Below, piece by piece: positions 16,943 through 26,280 of a stretch of 64,000 nt of DNA; the stretch's first letter is position 1, and each line of letters begins with the position of its first letter. Where the stretch lies: positions 1 to 64,000 of the forward strand of contig CAVYBY010000012.1 of NCBI GenBank assembly GCA_963766935.1, read 5' to 3'. The position numbers and the translations under genes were made by a program. The stretch is from CAVYBY01 sp963766935. GTDB lineage: Bacteria > Actinomycetota > UBA4738 > HRBIN12. Below the pieces are notes generated by a model, which was not told where the DNA came from, made no database searches, and was given only the letters and a program-made list of their open reading frames with translations.

Positions 16943-18228
16943 CACTTGAACGTCACCGTCTGCATCGTCGAGCCGAGGGTCGCCCTGCACGGACTGCCGT
17001 TGGTTCCGCCCGTGCAGCTCGTGTGCGACGTGCCACTGAGCGTCGCCGTCAGCGTCCACAGGCCGTAGGGGAGGGAGACCACCAGCTGGCCGCTGGAGTT
17101 TGTATTTCCGAGGCTGTACGACTCGCCGCCCGCGCAGCCGGCGTCCGATGCGTGCGTCGCGGTGATCGCCACGTTCGAGCGGTTGCCGCCGGTGGTCGTC
17201 TGCGTCTTGACCGTGACCTTCGGCAGCGTGACGGTCCCCGAGCTCGCGCCCCCGGGGCTCACCGAGACCGTCGTGATGCCGGACGTGGGTTGGGCGTCCG
17301 CGCAGCTCCCGACCCAAGCCGAGTATCCGGACACGTACGGAAACAGGTTCGAGATCGCGAGCGGGTTGGCCGACCCGGTCACCACGAGCGTGCCGGTGGG
17401 CAAGAGGGAGGTGTTGCCGAGCGTGATCGGGGCATTGGCCACGCCCGCCGGCAAGGTCGCGCCGCTCGAGGCCGCGGTGGTCACGGTCACCGACGCGGCC
17501 TGGTCGTAGCTGAAGGCCGCGCTGTAGATCCCGTCCGCGTACACCGTGATGTTCTGCGAGGGATTGACGCTGCCCTGCATGTCGACGTATCCGCTTCGAC
17601 TGATCGCCACCGTGTAGGCGTCGGGACTCAGGTTCGAGAAGAAGGCACACCCGCTGGACGACGTAGTCGAGGTCTTCACCGTGTTGCTGGAATCCGTGAC
17701 GGTGACCGAGACGTTCGACACGCCGGTCGAGCCGCCGGCGTCGTAAATCTGCACCTCGATGTTGCCGGTGCCCGCCGGAGGCGCAAGGACGGTGGCCGAC
17801 GTCACCGGCGCGACCCCCTGCATGTTCACCCACGTGATGGCGAGGCCGATCGCCAGGTACTGCAGCTTGGATCCCGACGCGATCCCGCAGTTGCCGCTCG
17901 AACCGGACTGGGTCACGTATTGCGTCGTCCGGGTCACCGTGTAGGCCACGGTTCCGACGGTTTGGGTCGTCACGGTCGTGCCGAGCGGAAGATCCTCGAA
18001 GTTGGTGCTGCGGATCGTGTCCATCTCCTGGGAGGCGAGGTTCGCCGCGACCGACCGCTGCCGGTTCTGCCGAGTGAGGTTGAGCGACGTGCTCATGCCC
18101 GCGACGACGCCACCGATCGCGATGGCGAAGATCATCATGGCGATGACCAGCTCCACGATCGTGAAGCCGCTCTCGCTGTGGTTTCCAAGTGCCGGCCGCC
18201 GCCGGAGCCGGTCGATCGCGCGCGTCAT
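16939..18228 (-). CDS. PilV-like minor prepilin with Ig-like extension
   Basis: From ATG 18228, preceded by GGGAGG, the protein has 429 residues. The prepilin signal is SESG then FTIVELVIAMMIFAIAIGGV, with Glu at +5. After a pilin-like part (NRQRSVAANLASQEMDTIRS) it continues into a long Thr/Ser/Gly-rich region. At least one carboxypeptidase-regulatory-like beta-sandwich is visible (VSNVSVTVTDSSN then LSPDAYTVAISRSGYVD), with paired Cys. The length is far above a normal PilV (about 150-200), so this is probably a minor pilin carrying a surface or adhesive domain. Confidence 0.78.
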   Translation of the reverse strand: MTRAIDRLRRRPALGNHSESGFTIVELVIAMMIFAIAIGGVVAGMSTSLNLTRQNRQRSVAANLASQEMDTIRSTNFEDLPLGTTVTTQTVGTVAYTVTRTTQYVTQSGSSGNCGIASGSKLQYLAIGLAITWVNMQGVAPVTSATVLAPPAGTGNIEVQIYDAGGSTGVSNVSVTVTDSSNTVKTSTTSSSGCAFFSNLSPDAYTVAISRSGYVDMQGSVNPSQNITVYADGIYSAAFSYDQAASVTVTTAASSGATLPAGVANAPITLGNTSLLPTGTLVVTGSANPLAISNLFPYVSGYSAWVGSCADAQPTSGITTVSVSPGGASSGTVTLPKVTVKTQTTTGGNRSNVAITATHASDAGCAGGESYSLGNTNSSGQLVVSLPYGLWTLTATLSGTSHTSCTGGTNGSPCRATLGSTMQTVTFKW

Positions 18229-18330
18229 GGGCTCAGGTCCTCCCTGTCGCCCGATATGTCGGTCGATCGGGGGGCTCCCTGAAGCCCGATGGACCGAGAT
18301 ACCAAGGTTCGAGTACGCCCGTGGAGACGA

Positions 18331-18363
18331 CGAAGGGCGGTCCCGTGTTGGGACCGCCCTTCG
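18331..18363 (-). terminator. Strong hairpin downstream of pilA
   Basis: A perfect 14-bp stem (18331-18344 with 18350-18363; arm GGGACCGCCCTTCG) with a 5-base loop starts 19 bases after the pilA stop. No U-run follows on the minus strand. It likely stabilises or ends most pilA mRNA and lets less transcription through to the minor pilin genes, giving an excess of major pilin. Confidence 0.7.
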
Positions 18364-18382
18364 ATCGTTGCAGCCTTGACGG

Positions 18383-18847
18383 TTACCAGCCGGAGGTTCC
18401 GGTGGTGCTGGCCGAGTCACCGGTGCAGGCGGTCGGGGAGGTCCAGTACGTGGTCACTCCCGCGGAGTCCCTGATCCCGAAGCACGTGCCCGAGACGGAC
18501 ATCCGTGCAGCGGCCCAGAGGGTCGCCGTCGGGGTCGTCATCACGCTCACGTTCGGGGCGGCGGTCGTCGACGCAGCGGTCTGGAAGGTCAGGTTGCCTT
18601 CGGCCCCCTGCATCCCCGCAACCGTGGCCGTCGCGTACGTGCTGTTGTCGGTGTAGATCGTCTTTGCCGCCACGAGCGAGTTCCGCAGATCGGACTGCGC
18701 CGCGCGGTTCTGCGCCCGCGTACGGGCGCCGAGGAACGTTGGCAGAGCGATGGCGACCAGGATGCCGATGATCAATACGACCACCATCAACTCGATGAGG
18801 GTGAAGCCTTGCTCTTCGCGAGCGCGCTTCAAGAGCCTCGAGAGCAT
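18383..18847 (-). CDS. pilA: Type IV major pilin PilA
   Basis: This 154-residue prepilin has a 14-residue leader ending in EEQG, then FTLIELMVVVLIIGILVAIA with Glu at +5, the classic type IVa signal. It continues with LPTFLGARTRAQNRAAQSDLR, the conserved end of helix 1. The globular part is Ala/Thr/Ser-rich with two Cys near the end (SGTCFGI and SPTACTG) that could form the D-loop disulphide. An AAGGGAAGGAGG ribosome binding site precedes the ATG. Its 5' hairpin and the hairpin after the gene fit a highly expressed, stable mRNA. Confidence 0.94.
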   Translation of the reverse strand: MLSRLLKRAREEQGFTLIELMVVVLIIGILVAIALPTFLGARTRAQNRAAQSDLRNSLVAAKTIYTDNSTYATATVAGMQGAEGNLTFQTAASTTAAPNVSVMTTPTATLWAAARMSVSGTCFGIRDSAGVTTYWTSPTACTGDSASTTGTSGW

Positions 18848-19016
18848 CTGCCTTCGCCTCCTTCCCTTTGTTTGTGCGCGTCCACTTCCGGACGCGCGGT
18901 TCGCTTATCCTTCGGCACCCGAACGCAGCTGATGAAGGGGGCTCCAGGGGGAAAAGCGCTTCGGTCAGACGGCCTACCAACGATCGGGTAGCGGGGGGAC
19001 CCGCTTCGCGGACGGG
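18848..19016 (-). promoter_or_regulatory. pilA upstream region with 5' hairpin
   Basis: This is the only sizeable gap (169 bases) between pilC and pilA, so pilA probably has its own promoter here; no clear -10/-35 pair can be named. A perfect 8-bp hairpin (GCGCGTCC / GGACGCGC, 18876-18897) stands just before the strong ribosome binding site and could shield the mRNA 5' end. Confidence 0.5.
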
Positions 19017-20228
19017 CTACTGGATCAGCTTGATGATGTTGAACATCGGCATGTAGAGCGAGATGACGGCCGCTCCCACGCACGATCCAATGATCGCGAT
19101 CAAGATGGGCTCGATCAGTGACGTCAGGGCGTCCACCGTCGCCTCGACCTCCTGGTCGTAGAAGGTCGCGACCTTCTCGAGCATCGAGTCGATCTGTCCG
19201 GTCTCCTCCCCGATCGCGATCATCTGGACGACCATCGACGGGAACACGTTGTATTTGCCCAGCGGCCGGGCGATGGACTCTCCTTCGCGGACGCTCGACT
19301 GGACGTCGTTGACCGCCTTGGAGATGGTTCGGTTGTTGACCGTGTCGGCCACGATCTCGAGGGCGTGAAGGATGGGGACGCCGGCGCGGAGCAGCATCGA
19401 CAACGTGCTCGAAAACCGCGAGAGCGCCACCTTCTGGAAGAGCTGCCCGAAGATCGGGATGCGAAGCTTCATTCCATCGATGACTGCGCGGCCCTTATCG
19501 GTCTTCTTGTACCGCTTGAACGCGAACCGGAATCCGAAGACACCGATGAGCACGCCCCACCAGTACGACATCAGGCCATTGGACAGGGCAAGAAGGCTCC
19601 GGGTCGGCAGCGGGAGCTCGCCGCCGAGCTGGCCGTAGATGGTCTTGAACTGCGGGACGACGAATACGAGCATCCCGATCATGATCAACGTCACGAGGCC
19701 GACCACCGCGACCGGGTAGGCCATCGCCGACTTGATCTTGCCGCGAAGCCGAACCTCGCCCTCGAGCATGGACGCCAGTCGCAACAGCACCATCTCGAGC
19801 GACCCACCCGTCTCGCCGGCACGGACCATCGAGACGTAGAGATCGTTGAAGACCTTCGGATGCTGTGCCAGGGCGCCGGACAGCGACTTGCCCTGCTCGA
19901 CGTCGAGCCGGACCCTGGTCAGGACCCTGGCGAATTCGGAGTTCTGCGTCTGCTCCGACAGGATCGTGAGGGCGCGCAGGATCGGCAGCCCCGAGTTGAC
20001 CATCGTCGCGAACTGGCGCGACGCCACCGCCAACTCCTTGAGCTTGACCTTCTTCGACGTGATGTTGATCTGGAGGTTGATGCCCTTGTTCTGGCGGCCG
20101 ACCTCGATCGGCGTGAAGCCCTGCTCCCGCAGCCGTCGAAGAACCAAGGCCTCGCTGTCGGCGACGAGCGTGCCGGTAACGAGCTTTCCCTGGTTGTCAC
20201 GGCCCTTGTAGCGATAGGTCTCGGCCAT
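19017..20228 (-). CDS. pilC: Type IV pilus platform protein PilC (GspF family)
   Basis: PilC is the inner-membrane platform that passes motor motion to the growing pilus. The 403-residue protein has two repeated cytoplasmic GspF domains: residues about 65-190 (ASRQFATMVNSGLPILRAL, MVRAGETGGSLEMVLLRLA) and about 265-390 (LSRFSSTLSMLLRAGVPILH, MIAIGEETGQIDSMLEK). Three membrane helices separate and end them. It starts 1 base after the pilT stop. Confidence 0.95.
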   Translation of the reverse strand: MAETYRYKGRDNQGKLVTGTLVADSEALVLRRLREQGFTPIEVGRQNKGINLQINITSKKVKLKELAVASRQFATMVNSGLPILRALTILSEQTQNSEFARVLTRVRLDVEQGKSLSGALAQHPKVFNDLYVSMVRAGETGGSLEMVLLRLASMLEGEVRLRGKIKSAMAYPVAVVGLVTLIMIGMLVFVVPQFKTIYGQLGGELPLPTRSLLALSNGLMSYWWGVLIGVFGFRFAFKRYKKTDKGRAVIDGMKLRIPIFGQLFQKVALSRFSSTLSMLLRAGVPILHALEIVADTVNNRTISKAVNDVQSSVREGESIARPLGKYNVFPSMVVQMIAIGEETGQIDSMLEKVATFYDQEVEATVDALTSLIEPILIAIIGSCVGAAVISLYMPMFNIIKLIQ

Positions 20229-20229
20229 C

Positions 20230-21351
<1,122 letters not shown>

Positions 21352-21353
21352 CG

Positions 21354-23039
21354 TCACTTCACCACCCTCGCCACTTCCTCGATCGATGTAAGTCCCGAAC
21401 GAACCTTGACGAGGCCGTCCTCGCGAAGCGTCACCATGCCCTGCGCGATCGCGGCGGTCTTGATCGTCTCCGACGACGCGCGTTCGACGGTGAGCCGTTC
21501 GATCTCCTCGTTCACCTGCATGACCTCGTAGAGGCCGATCCGGCCGCGATAGCCCGTGTTGGAGCACGCCTGGCACCCGGCCGCACGGAACAGGCTCTTG
21601 ATCTCGGCCCGGTCCGCGTCCAGGAAGCCGGCCTCCTCGAGCTCGGGGCCCTCAGGCTTGTATTCCTCCTTGCAGCGCTCGCAGAGCTTCCGCGCAAGGC
21701 GCTGGGCGACGATGCAGTCGATCGCCGACGCGACCAGGAACGTCTCCACGCCCATCTCCGTGAGGCGCGTGAGCGCCGACGCGGAGTCGTTCGTGTGGAG
21801 CGAGCTGAGCACGAGGTGACCGGTAAGCGCCGCCTCGATGGCGATCGTCGCGGTCTCGGTGTCGCGGATCTCCCCGATGAGCACGATGTCGGGGTCCGCT
21901 CGCAGGATCGATCGCAGGGCCGACGCGAACGTCAGCCCGGCCTTCGGGTTGACCTGCATCTGGTTGGTCCCCGCGAGGCGGTACTCGACGGGGTCCTCGA
22001 CCGTGATGATGTTCTTGTCTTCCTGGTTGAGGATCTTGAGCGTCGAGTACATCGTCGTGGACTTCCCGGAGCCCGTCGGACCCACCACGAGGATGGCGCC
22101 GTAGGGCTTGCTGAAGGACTCCGAGAACCGCTTGTAGGAAGACTGCAGGAAGCCGAGCTCCTCAAGCTTGAGCAGGCCGCTGCTCTTGTCGAGCACGCGG
22201 ATCACGACCTTCTCGCCGTAGACGGTCGGAAGCGTGGCGACGCGAAGGTCCAGCTGCCGGCCTCCGACTTTCATCGAGATCCGGCCGTCCTGCGGGACGC
22301 GCTTCTCGGCGATGTTGAGGTCGGCCATGACCTTGAGACGGCTGATCAGCCCACCCTGGATGTTCTTGGGGGCCGGCGGCATCGGCTCGTGCAGCACGCC
22401 GTCGACCCGGAAACGGATCCTGACGTTCGTCTCACCGGGCTCGATGTGGACGTCCGAGGCACGGTCGCCGACCGCCTGCGTCATGATCGCGTTGACCAGC
22501 TTGACGATCGGGGCGTCCTCGAGCGCCGCCTCGAGCTCTTCCGTGTCGCCTTCGAGGGACTCCGCGACGACGCTCGCCAGCGCCTCGACCTGGGAGTCCA
22601 TGCCGGAGAACCGCTGGATCGCCTGTTCCACGTCGCTCGCGGTGGCGACCAGGGGCTGAACCTCCCGGCCGGTGATCGTGCGGATGTCGTCGAGTGCGTA
22701 GACGTTGGTCGGATCGGACATCGCGACGAGCAACTTCCCGTCGCGCTCTCCGATCGGGAGCGCCCGGTACCGGCGCGAGAGTCCCTCGGGAAGCAGGACG
22801 GTCACCGTCGCGTCGATCGGGTACTCGGTCAGGTCCACGAACTCGAGACCGACCTGCTCGGACAGCGCGCGAACGAGGTCGGGCTCACCGATGAACCCCA
22901 TGTCGATGAGGACCCGCCCGAGCGCCTTCGGCGTGCGGCGGTGCTCCTCCAGGGCGCTGTCCAGCTGCTCCTGGGTGATATGGCCGAGCTCGATGAGGAT
23001 CTGGCCCAGTTGCTTCGTCTTGCGCTTGGTCGTCGTCAT
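21354..23039 (-). CDS. pilB: Type IV pilus extension ATPase PilB
   Basis: PilB powers pilus assembly. The 561-residue protein has an N-terminal GspE/MshE-like domain (residues 8-140; QLGQILIELGHITQEQLDSA, LGRVLIDMGFI) of the kind that in some homologues binds cyclic di-GMP. The ATPase core has GPTGSGKSTTMYSTLK, TVEDPVEYRLAG, DIVLIGEIRDTETA and HLVLSSLHTNDS. A four-Cys metal site (CERC and CQAC) is seen at about 430-470. Confidence 0.95.
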   Translation of the reverse strand: MTTTKRKTKQLGQILIELGHITQEQLDSALEEHRRTPKALGRVLIDMGFIGEPDLVRALSEQVGLEFVDLTEYPIDATVTVLLPEGLSRRYRALPIGERDGKLLVAMSDPTNVYALDDIRTITGREVQPLVATASDVEQAIQRFSGMDSQVEALASVVAESLEGDTEELEAALEDAPIVKLVNAIMTQAVGDRASDVHIEPGETNVRIRFRVDGVLHEPMPPAPKNIQGGLISRLKVMADLNIAEKRVPQDGRISMKVGGRQLDLRVATLPTVYGEKVVIRVLDKSSGLLKLEELGFLQSSYKRFSESFSKPYGAILVVGPTGSGKSTTMYSTLKILNQEDKNIITVEDPVEYRLAGTNQMQVNPKAGLTFASALRSILRADPDIVLIGEIRDTETATIAIEAALTGHLVLSSLHTNDSASALTRLTEMGVETFLVASAIDCIVAQRLARKLCERCKEEYKPEGPELEEAGFLDADRAEIKSLFRAAGCQACSNTGYRGRIGLYEVMQVNEEIERLTVERASSETIKTAAIAQGMVTLREDGLVKVRSGLTSIEEVARVVK

Positions 23040-23079
23040 CCTGGGGACTTGGTCCCTTTCGGTCTAGGTCGGGGGGTCC

Positions 23080-23811
23080 TCACCCAGGAACTTCGTCATC
23101 GGGACGGTCCACCTGAAGCAGCCCCGTGAACTCTTTCGCGAGCAGGAACCGGTCGATCTCCGACTCGTCCCCGTCCCCCCCCTGGGGGAGCTGGGAGGGT
23201 GAGTCCATCTGCTCGGCGGATGCCAGGAGAATCTCCATCTCCGGCTCCCTCTCGGTCTGGATCTGCGGCCGGATCTCTGGCTCTGGCCGGACCTCCGGCC
23301 GGATCTCTGGCAGGATCTTTGGGGCCTGCGGAGCCTCGAGATCGAGGGCCGTCTGGCCAGGCGTGACCAGCGGGAACGCCTCATCCGGCTCCGCCGGGGG
23401 CCGATTCGGCTCGATCGGCTCGATCGGGGCCGGCGGGGGCGGCGGGGCCGCGGCGGCAGCGTGATCGGGATCCCCGGGCCCCAGGCTCACCTGGCCGCGC
23501 GACCGCTCGGCCTCGACCAGGACGTCTTCGATCCGGTCGATCAGGACACCGGGCCGCACGCCGGGGACCGCCACCGCGAAGGCCGAGTAGGGGCCCCGGT
23601 GGACAAAGGCCCAGATGGCCGTGGGGAACTCGACGACGCCCCGTTCGGACTCTCCGAGCCCCGCGAAACGGAGCCAGGCAGATTTGGCCAGGCCCTCATC
23701 CTCGTCGGGATAGCTGCCGAGAACGAAGCCGTCGCGCGACAGGATGAGGCATCCACGAACCTCCGTGACGGAGTCCGCGATGCGCTGAGCAAACGAGGCG
23801 TAGGCGTCCAC
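23080..23811 (-). CDS. Roadblock/LC7-like protein with long Pro/Glu tail, heading the pilus genes
   Basis: The first about 105 residues resemble the Roadblock/LC7 fold (VRGCLILSRDGFVLGSYPDE, then an alpha/beta stretch ending IDRIEDVLVEAERSR). Such proteins often bind or regulate small Ras-like GTPases, for example MglB with MglA, which sets pilus polarity in Myxococcus. Residues about 106-243 are a low-complexity tail: Pro-rich, with repeated IRPEVRPEPEIRPQI and an acidic end. The start is a GTG (23811) without a clear ribosome binding site, 44 bases after aroE. It is directly upstream of pilB. No partner GTPase gene is in the window, so the function is inferred from context. Confidence 0.65.
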   Translation of the reverse strand: MDAYASFAQRIADSVTEVRGCLILSRDGFVLGSYPDEDEGLAKSAWLRFAGLGESERGVVEFPTAIWAFVHRGPYSAFAVAVPGVRPGVLIDRIEDVLVEAERSRGQVSLGPGDPDHAAAAAPPPPPAPIEPIEPNRPPAEPDEAFPLVTPGQTALDLEAPQAPKILPEIRPEVRPEPEIRPQIQTEREPEMEILLASAEQMDSPSQLPQGGDGDESEIDRFLLAKEFTGLLQVDRPDDEVPG

Positions 23812-23864
23812 CTACGGACAACATCGTCGGCCAACCTGCCGAGGTTGAATCCGTCAGGCCCGAA

Positions 23865-24764
23865 TCAGCGAGGTTCGCCGAGCTCGGCCAGGGCCGCGGC
23901 CGACATGGACTCCAGTGGGGGCCGTCGCCCCGTCCACAGCTCGAACGAGAGCGCCGCCTGATGCAACAGGAGTCCGAGCCCGCCGAACCACGGCGCGCCC
24001 ACGGAACGAGCCGCGACGAGGAGTGGCGTCACCACCGGCTCGTACAGCAGATCGACGACGACCGTACCGGCGCCCAGGGGCGGCGTCGGCAGCATCTCGC
24101 CCGAAGCACCGAGCGGGGTCGCATTCACGACGAGGTCGGCGGGCTCGCGGGCGGCCGAGTCGAACGGCACCACCGAGACCTCCAGCGGCAACCCCTCGAT
24201 CGCGCCGGCGAGCGCCTCGGCCCGGGCCGCGTCGCGCGCCGCAACGACGAGGCGGGCGAGGCCGCCCCGCGCCAGTGCGAGCGCGCACGCCCGGGCGGCG
24301 CCGCCCGCGCCGAACACCAGAGCGACCCGGCCTCGCGGGTCGAACCCCGCGTCGTCCGCGAGAAAACGCTCGAACCCGGTCACATCGGTGTTGTGACCGG
24401 CCAGCATGCCGCCGGCGACGACGATCGTGTTGGCCGCACGAAGCCGCTCCGCGTCCTCGGAGCGGGAGTCCGCGAGCCCGGCAGCCTCGGTCTTGTGCGG
24501 CATGGTCACGTTCGCGCCGGCAAAGCCAAGGCGCCGGAGCCCCTCGAGCGCCGCGCCCAGGCGGCCGGGCTCGACCGGCAGCGGCACGTACGCCCAATCC
24601 ATTCCCATGTCTCGGAATGCCGCGTTGTGGATCGCCGGGGACAAGCTGTGCTCGACCGGCCAGCCGATGATCCCGACGAGACGGGTGGTCCCGCGGATCC
24701 AACGCGCGGAGGCCCAGGACGCGGACCCAAAGGGTGCGGACGAGCTCTCAGCCGAGGCAGTCAT
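23865..24764 (-). CDS. aroE: Shikimate dehydrogenase (NADP)
   Basis: AroE reduces 3-dehydroshikimate to shikimate. The 299-residue protein shows the substrate site GWPVEHSLSPAIHNAAF, the catalytic Lys in NVTMPHKTEAAG, HNTDVTGFERFL, and the dinucleotide loop VFGAGGAARACALAL with NATPLG. The start at 24764 overlaps the end of mltG by 17 bases and gives an N-terminal extension of about 28 residues before the conserved core, so a shorter start is possible. The other shikimate genes resume 13 kb further on, after the pilus locus. Confidence 0.93.
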   Translation of the reverse strand: MTASAESSSAPFGSASWASARWIRGTTRLVGIIGWPVEHSLSPAIHNAAFRDMGMDWAYVPLPVEPGRLGAALEGLRRLGFAGANVTMPHKTEAAGLADSRSEDAERLRAANTIVVAGGMLAGHNTDVTGFERFLADDAGFDPRGRVALVFGAGGAARACALALARGGLARLVVAARDAARAEALAGAIEGLPLEVSVVPFDSAAREPADLVVNATPLGASGEMLPTPPLGAGTVVVDLLYEPVVTPLLVAARSVGAPWFGGLGLLLHQAALSFELWTGRRPPLESMSAAALAELGEPR

Positions 24765-25812
24765 TGACGTTGCGAAGATGGTCCGCGTAGGTGGTGGCGA
24801 ACCGGTGGGAACCGTCGGCGCCGCAGAGCACGTAGTAGAAGTAGTTCGTCGAAGCCGGGTGCAGCGCCGCCTTGAGCGATTCCTCCCCCGGGCTCGCGAT
24901 CGGGGTCGGAGGCAGCCCCGTTCGAAGCCGCGTGTTGTACGGGCTGTCGGACGCGAGGTCGGAATCGCTCAGCGACCCGTCCGGCGTGGGGTCGTCGTAC
25001 AACAGCGTGGCGTCGATGCCCAGCGCCATCCCCTTGCGCAGCCGGTTGTAGATGACGGAGGCGATCAGCGCGCGGTCGCGCTCGACCCTGGCCTCCTTCT
25101 CGATCATGGACGCCACCGTCACGACCTCGTACGGCGTCAGGCCAAGTCGCCGAGCGCCCGTATTCAGATGCAGGGTCTTCGCCTCCTTGCGAAACGCCCG
25201 AAGCATCATCTGGATCACCACGAGCGGGTCGGTTTCCCTCTTGGGAACGTCGTACGTCGCGGGGAACAGGAAGCCTTCGGCCGACGTGGCCGACGCCGGG
25301 AGATATGGCGGGAGCGCCACGCCCGGCTCCTCGAGCGCGGCGGAGAACGCCTTCACCGGGATGCCGACGTCCTCGTGAACCCGGTCGGCGATCTGGGTGA
25401 GCCGGTAGCCCTCCGGGATCGTGACCCGCACCGTCGGCACCTTGGCGGGCGGTGTCGTGAGCACGTCGAGGATCTCGTCGAGGGTCATCCCGCGCGTCAG
25501 CCGGTAGGTCCCGGCCAGAATGCCGTCGGCCTTCCCGGATCCGCGCAGGAACAGATCCATGACGAACCCCTGGCATGAGACGAGGCCGGCGTCGTGCAGC
25601 GAACGCACCACGTCCTTGCCCGTGGACCCGTCCTCGACCTTGAACTCGACGGCCGAAGCCGGACCGCCGGGAGGACGCTGACAGCCCGTGTAGTAGCGGG
25701 CCGCTCCCACCGCGCCGGCGACGAGAACCAGCAGGACAACGAGGAGCGCTGCGAGGACGCCGCGCCGCGGACGCTCTCGCTCGCGGCGGCGCTGGTCCCG
25801 GTCGGCCTCCAT
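24748..25812 (-). CDS. mltG: Endolytic murein transglycosylase MltG
   Basis: MltG is membrane-anchored and cuts nascent glycan strands, ending peptidoglycan chains. The 354-residue protein has an Arg-rich cytoplasmic start, one membrane helix (about 19-40), a LysM-like part (VEDGSTGKDVVRSLHDAGLV) and the YceG domain. That domain shows AEGFLFPATYDV, catalytic Glu in VASMIEKEARVERDR, VIYNRLRKGMALGIDATLLY, and NYFYYVLCGADGSHRFA. It lies between ruvX and aroE, the standard actinobacterial place. Confidence 0.94.
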   Translation of the reverse strand: MEADRDQRRRERERPRRGVLAALLVVLLVLVAGAVGAARYYTGCQRPPGGPASAVEFKVEDGSTGKDVVRSLHDAGLVSCQGFVMDLFLRGSGKADGILAGTYRLTRGMTLDEILDVLTTPPAKVPTVRVTIPEGYRLTQIADRVHEDVGIPVKAFSAALEEPGVALPPYLPASATSAEGFLFPATYDVPKRETDPLVVIQMMLRAFRKEAKTLHLNTGARRLGLTPYEVVTVASMIEKEARVERDRALIASVIYNRLRKGMALGIDATLLYDDPTPDGSLSDSDLASDSPYNTRLRTGLPPTPIASPGEESLKAALHPASTNYFYYVLCGADGSHRFATTYADHLRNVNDCLG

Positions 25813-25836
25813 GCGGACCGAGGATACGCGGACCTG

Positions 25837-26280
25837 TCACCTTGCCGGAGGCTGCGCGTCCAGCCAGGCCTGCAGGATCACCGTCGCCGCCGTCTGGTCG
25901 ACCGCGGCTCGCCGCCGTCCCGCGGAGGCCCCGGTGGCTCTCAGCAGGCGCTCCGCCTCGACCGTGGAGAGCCGTTCGTCGTGCAGCTCCACGGGGATCG
26001 AGAGTCCCGAGCGAAGCGCACCGGCGAACCCCTCGGCTTGCTGCGCGCGGGGGCCGGTCGCGCCGGACATGGAGCGCGGCAGCCCGACGACGACCAGCGT
26101 GATGCCCCGTTCCTTCACGATCCCGGCGATGGCGAGCAACTCGCCGGGCGGCTGGCCGACGAGGATCGTGCCGAGCGGGACTGCCGTTCTGCGCTCGGAA
26201 TCCGAGATCGCGGTCCCGATCCGGGCATCCCCCAGGTCCAACCCGAGCACGGGGCCGGGGGAGCCCGTCCCGGAGCTCAT
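25837..26280 (-). CDS. ruvX: RuvX/YqgF family pre-16S rRNA nuclease
   Basis: This RNase H-like protein is implicated in 16S rRNA 5' processing (older name: putative Holliday junction resolvase). The 147-residue protein has the first acidic motif LGLDLGDARIGTAISD, VVVGLPRSMSGATGPRAQQ, DERLSTVEAERLL and the final Asp in DQTAATVILQAWLD. The ATG overlaps the alaS stop (ATGA), so it is co-translated with alaS. Confidence 0.92.
   Translation of the reverse strand: MSSGTGSPGPVLGLDLGDARIGTAISDSERRTAVPLGTILVGQPPGELLAIAGIVKERGITLVVVGLPRSMSGATGPRAQQAEGFAGALRSGLSIPVELHDERLSTVEAERLLRATGASAGRRRAAVDQTAATVILQAWLDAQPPAR

Noticed and set aside
16146..17833. Long minus-strand frames upstream of the PilW-like signal peptide
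   Set aside because: They run antiphase through the PilV-like gene. The prepilin leader and the GTGA overlap place the start at 16942.
18848..19016. Flagellar-type sigma factor promoter before pilA (GCCGAAGGATAA)
   Set aside because: It only partly resembles GCCGATAA and no matching -35 at the right distance is visible.
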